In this document: positions 62,401 through 64,000 of the stretch, one piece after another
Layout of the letters: each line of letters starts with the position of its first letter
Numbering within the stretch: the stretch's first letter is position 1
Assembly (NCBI GenBank): GCA_048498155.1
Contig: JBEHYN010000001.1
Location: forward strand, 1-64,000
Direction of reading: 5' to 3'
DNA: 64,000 nucleotides
DNA from: BOG-938 sp048498155
GTDB lineage: Bacteria; Pseudomonadota; Alphaproteobacteria; Caulobacterales; Caulobacteraceae
Position numbers and translations under genes: made by a program
Notes under the pieces: model-generated
Databases searched by the model: none
The model's input: the letters and a program-made list of their open reading frames with translations, nothing else
Told to the model about the DNA's origin: nothing

Positions 62401-62982
62401 CTTCTAGGCGACGAACAGTCCGGCCATATCCGCGAGATCGGCGTGGAGCTGTACCAGCAGATGTTGGAAGACGCGGTGGCGGAACTGCGCGAAAGCGGCG
62501 GGCCTGAGATCGGCGCCGCGCGTGGCTGGTCGCCGCAGATCAACGCCGGCGCCGCCGTGCTGATCCCGGAACACTACGTGCCTGACCTCAACGTCAGGCT
62601 GGCCCTCTATCGAAGGCTGTCGGAGGCCGAACGGCCGGAGGATCGTGAAGCCCTCGCCGCCGAACTGATCGATCGCTTCGGGCCCTTGCCGCCGGAGGCG
62701 GACGGACTGCTCAAGGTGGTGGCGATCAAGGGCCTGTGCCGTCAGGCCAACGTCGCCAAGATCGACGTCGGGCCCAAGGGGGCGGTGGTCACCTTCCGCG
62801 AGGATCACTTCGCCAACCCGGCGGGCTTGGTGGCCCTGGTCCAGAAGAACCAGGCCTTCTGGCGGCTCAGGCCCGACGCCAAGGTGGTTGTGCGGGGGGA
62901 GTGGGACACCCCGGATCAACGCTTGGCCGCAGCGGAGCGGATTTTGAGCCACTTGGCTCGGGTGGCTCTTGAAGCTGCGTGA
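59476..62982 (+). CDS. mfd: Transcription-repair coupling factor Mfd
   Basis: The 1168-aa translocase removes stalled RNA polymerase at DNA lesions and recruits UvrA. Order: UvrB-homology module (residues about 15-330), RNA-polymerase-interaction domain (about 490-570, VGDLVVHIDHGIGRYEG), RecG-like motor (Walker A GDVGFGKTEVALRAAF, VDEEQHFGVKHKEKL, TATPIPRTLQMALSGIREMS, LRGRVGRAKTRAYAYL) and C-terminal TRCF domain (INAGAAVLIPEHYVPDLNVR). The start overlaps sdhE by 11 bp. It is convergent with popA. Confidence 0.97.
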   Translation: MAADGSTRLSQSADFKRISQSPGRLDLAAAPEGFDALVMADLARARGGLCVFVARDTARAPAFAEALRFFAPEIAVLRFPSWDCLPYDRMGPSPAIAAERMATLSRLADGFEAKTPVILVTTAHALLQRLPPRAAVTAAGYRARTGQDVNVADLERYFAVNGYVRASTVAERGEFAVRGGVIDVWAPGAEEPVRLDLFGDRLESIRAFDPETQRSTKQLKAIDLLPVSEVLLDADAVARFRKGYVARFGAPGDDALYAAVSAGARRAGLEHWLPLFYAQLDSLFDYAGPGAVFALDHQATESRDERLAMIEDAYSARAETAKAAKSTYQALEPGALYLMPEDWDRRLAEHANRWFSPFQREETDAVIDMGARAGRSFAAERAQDSVNLFEAAAAHAVALSATGKRVLFASWTEGSSERLGAMLADHGLKRLPLAPYWQAAKANDPKLPQRVVLPLDTGFETDSLAVIAETDVLGDRLARPRRRRRAQNFLAEAASLTVGDLVVHIDHGIGRYEGLKTLQVQDAPHDCLEIHYGGEAKLYLPVENIDLLTRYGSDGESVQLDRLGGAAWQARKARAKDRLREMAEGLIKIAAARQLKTTAEVDPPHGLFDEFCARFPYEETDDQLNAITDVLSDLAAGRPMDRLICGDVGFGKTEVALRAAFVMAMSGQQVAVVCPTTLLARQHYKTFTDRFQGWPVKVRQLSRLVAAKDAAETRTGLKNGEIEIVVGTHAVLSEQVGFKDLGLVIVDEEQHFGVKHKEKLKALRADVHMLTLTATPIPRTLQMALSGIREMSIIATPPVDRLAVRTYITPYDPVVAREALLREKYRGGQAYYVVPRISDLTEIEKFLREQVPEIKFVVGHGQMAASQLEDVMSAFYDGQYDVLLSTTIVESGLDIPTANTLIIHRADMFGLAQLYQLRGRVGRAKTRAYAYLTTPTEKTLTLSAQRRLKVLQSLDSLGAGFQLASHDLDIRGGGNLLGDEQSGHIREIGVELYQQMLEDAVAELRESGGPEIGAARGWSPQINAGAAVLIPEHYVPDLNVRLALYRRLSEAERPEDREALAAELIDRFGPLPPEADGLLKVVAIKGLCRQANVAKIDVGPKGAVVTFREDHFANPAGLVALVQKNQAFWRLRPDAKVVVRGEWDTPDQRLAAAERILSHLARVALEAA

Positions 62983-63084
62983 GGGCTTTCAGTTAGAAGG
63001 GTTTATGAGCCCCCAACTGGCGGCTGTTCGGCTCGGTATGCGCTCGCTGTGCGCGGCGAACATGCAACTTGAACGCCGAACGCT

Positions 63085-64000
63085 CTAGCCAACCTGGGCG
63101 CGCAAGGCCTTGGAGGCGGCGCGTTCGAGCGCCTTGGCCGCGCTCTCGCCCGGCTGTAGTTCGGCCACGCCGATATCGAACTCCACCACGAAGGGCGGAC
63201 GCTTGTCGCCCGCTTCAAAGGCGGTGCAGCCGATCACGGCGGAAATTCGTTCGCCTGCCGCGCGGGCCGCCTGCTGATGGGTGGAGGGCAAGGCGAGGGC
63301 GAACAGTTCCGGGCCCAGACGCGCGGCGGTGTCCTCGGCTCGCACCAGCCGGCCGATCATTGATCCGATCTGGGGAATAGCCCGGTCGATCCAGCCGCCT
63401 TCGCGGATTGGCTTCAGATCGGCGCGTTCCGTCAGCTTGAGCACGCAGACCGACAGCGGGCGATTGCGAACGCGCGCCGCCTGGGTCAGGCGAACTAGGT
63501 GCGCTGCGAATAAATCCCGTGTGAAAAGGCCGGTGGCCGCGTCCATCAGACCGGAGCTGCGGGCTTTTTCCAGGGCCGTGCGTATGGCGCTTTGACGGCG
63601 GTGCGCGCGGGCAAGTTCGACCACCCGTTTGGCGGTGTCCACCTCCGGCGTGTCGGGCGAGGCGACGTCTGAAATGCCCCGGTGAAAGACTTCCGCCAAG
63701 GTCACCAGAGCCTCGGCCTTGAGGTAGAGCAGGGTGGGGATGTGGTAGAGTCGGGTGTTGCGCCTCATGCCGGCGGCGATGGACAGGGCTTCGGAGTCGT
63801 TGTCACCCGCCCACAGCACCACCGCGTCGAACGGCCGTTCATGCAGGTAGTCGAAGGCGGTGTAGGCGGTGAAGGCGCCGACCACTTCCACCCCGCTTCG
63901 GGTCAAGGCGTTGGATAGGGCCAGGAACTGAGGCGCTGGTTCGCCCACGGCCAGGACCCGGTACGGACCGGTCTGCTCGTCGGGTAAATCGAGACGGCGT
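63085..64000 (-). CDS. popA: PopA-like c-di-GMP effector (Rec plus degenerate GGDEF), 5' end outside the window
   Basis: The frame is open to the window edge; 305 residues are visible and the start lies beyond. A degenerate receiver-type domain (YRVLAVGEPAPQFLALSNAL, FDAVVLWAGDND, HIPTLLYLKAEA) is followed by a GGDEF domain (ATGLFTRDLFAAHLVRL). Its active site is degenerate (LGPELF instead of GGEEF) but the inhibitory I-site RxxD is intact at the exact spacing (RAED, five residues before). This combination marks Caulobacter PopA, which binds c-di-GMP at the I-site and helps deliver CtrA to ClpXP at the cell pole. The rest of the protein, probably a second Rec domain, is missing. Confidence 0.8.
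   Translation of the reverse strand, partial: RRLDLPDEQTGPYRVLAVGEPAPQFLALSNALTRSGVEVVGAFTAYTAFDYLHERPFDAVVLWAGDNDSEALSIAAGMRRNTRLYHIPTLLYLKAEALVTLAEVFHRGISDVASPDTPEVDTAKRVVELARAHRRQSAIRTALEKARSSGLMDAATGLFTRDLFAAHLVRLTQAARVRNRPLSVCVLKLTERADLKPIREGGWIDRAIPQIGSMIGRLVRAEDTAARLGPELFALALPSTHQQAARAAGERISAVIGCTAFEAGDKRPPFVVEFDIGVAELQPGESAAKALERAASKALRAQVG

Noticed and set aside
63026..63081. GTTCGGC/GCCGAAC inverted repeat between mfd and popA as a terminator
   Set aside because: The loop is over 40 nt and there is no T-run, so the pairing is unlikely to act as a terminator.

Overview
The window is a 64 kb piece of a high-GC alphaproteobacterial chromosome, almost certainly of the Caulobacterales (Caulobacter/Phenylobacterium-like). 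Pointers to this are: an RNase E ending in the GWW PNPase-binding tail; a bactofilin gene overlapping an M23 peptidase gene; an NDUFA12/DUF2155/aat/aroQ block; an iscR-suf operon; and, at the right edge, a PopA-like protein with a degenerate GGDEF site but an intact c-di-GMP I-site. No prophage, insertion sequence, CRISPR array or rRNA was recognised. All assignments come from reading motifs and translations by eye; no database search was run.

Layout. 0.1-3 kb: a large NrdJ (class II ribonucleotide reductase) paralogue that seems to lack the catalytic cysteines, with NrdR-like boxes upstream. 3-7 kb: NDUFA12-like complex I subunit, DUF2155, aat, aroQ, thiS-thiG, and a Tat-exported cyclophilin. 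7-9.5 kb: the least ordinary stretch, with orphan genes, composite intergenic repeats and an AT-rich membrane protein. 9.5-22 kb: envelope and RNA functions (DsbA-like lipoprotein, M48 protease, RNase E, AmiC amidase, PBP1A, RF2 with its programmed frameshift, bactofilin and M23 peptidase). 22-25.5 kb: bcp, tyrS, anmK, hydrolase. 25.6-32.8 kb: iscR, a cysteine desulfurase and sufBCDS-sufT-sufA behind a palindromic IscR-type box. 33-38 kb: diguanylate cyclase, RhlE-type helicase, parE. 38-41 kb: hydrolase and glnB-glnA with a clear terminator. 41-45 kb: nnr, tRNA-Leu(UAG), tig, clpP. 45-51 kb: mixed metabolism (ICMT-like methyltransferase, trans-sulfuration lyase, orphan solute-binding lipoprotein, sulfurtransferase, cysteine synthase). 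51-55.5 kb: kdsA, hldE, hldD and a DUF3089 gene, an LPS inner-core set. 55.6-57 kb: two c-type cytochromes. 57-64 kb: recG, sdhE, mfd and popA (cut by the window end).

Most genes are housekeeping. Points deserving a second look are the decayed NrdJ paralogue with its NrdR-like sites, the composite repeats around 7.9-8.7 kb with the AT-rich gene ending inside one of them, a GTCATCC-type palindromic repeat family (one copy inside the suf operon), the DUF3089 protein with Glu at the nucleophile position, and the absence of accB-accC between aroQ and aat. Start codons were moved from the longest reading frame wherever a Shine-Dalgarno sequence or family length favoured an internal start.
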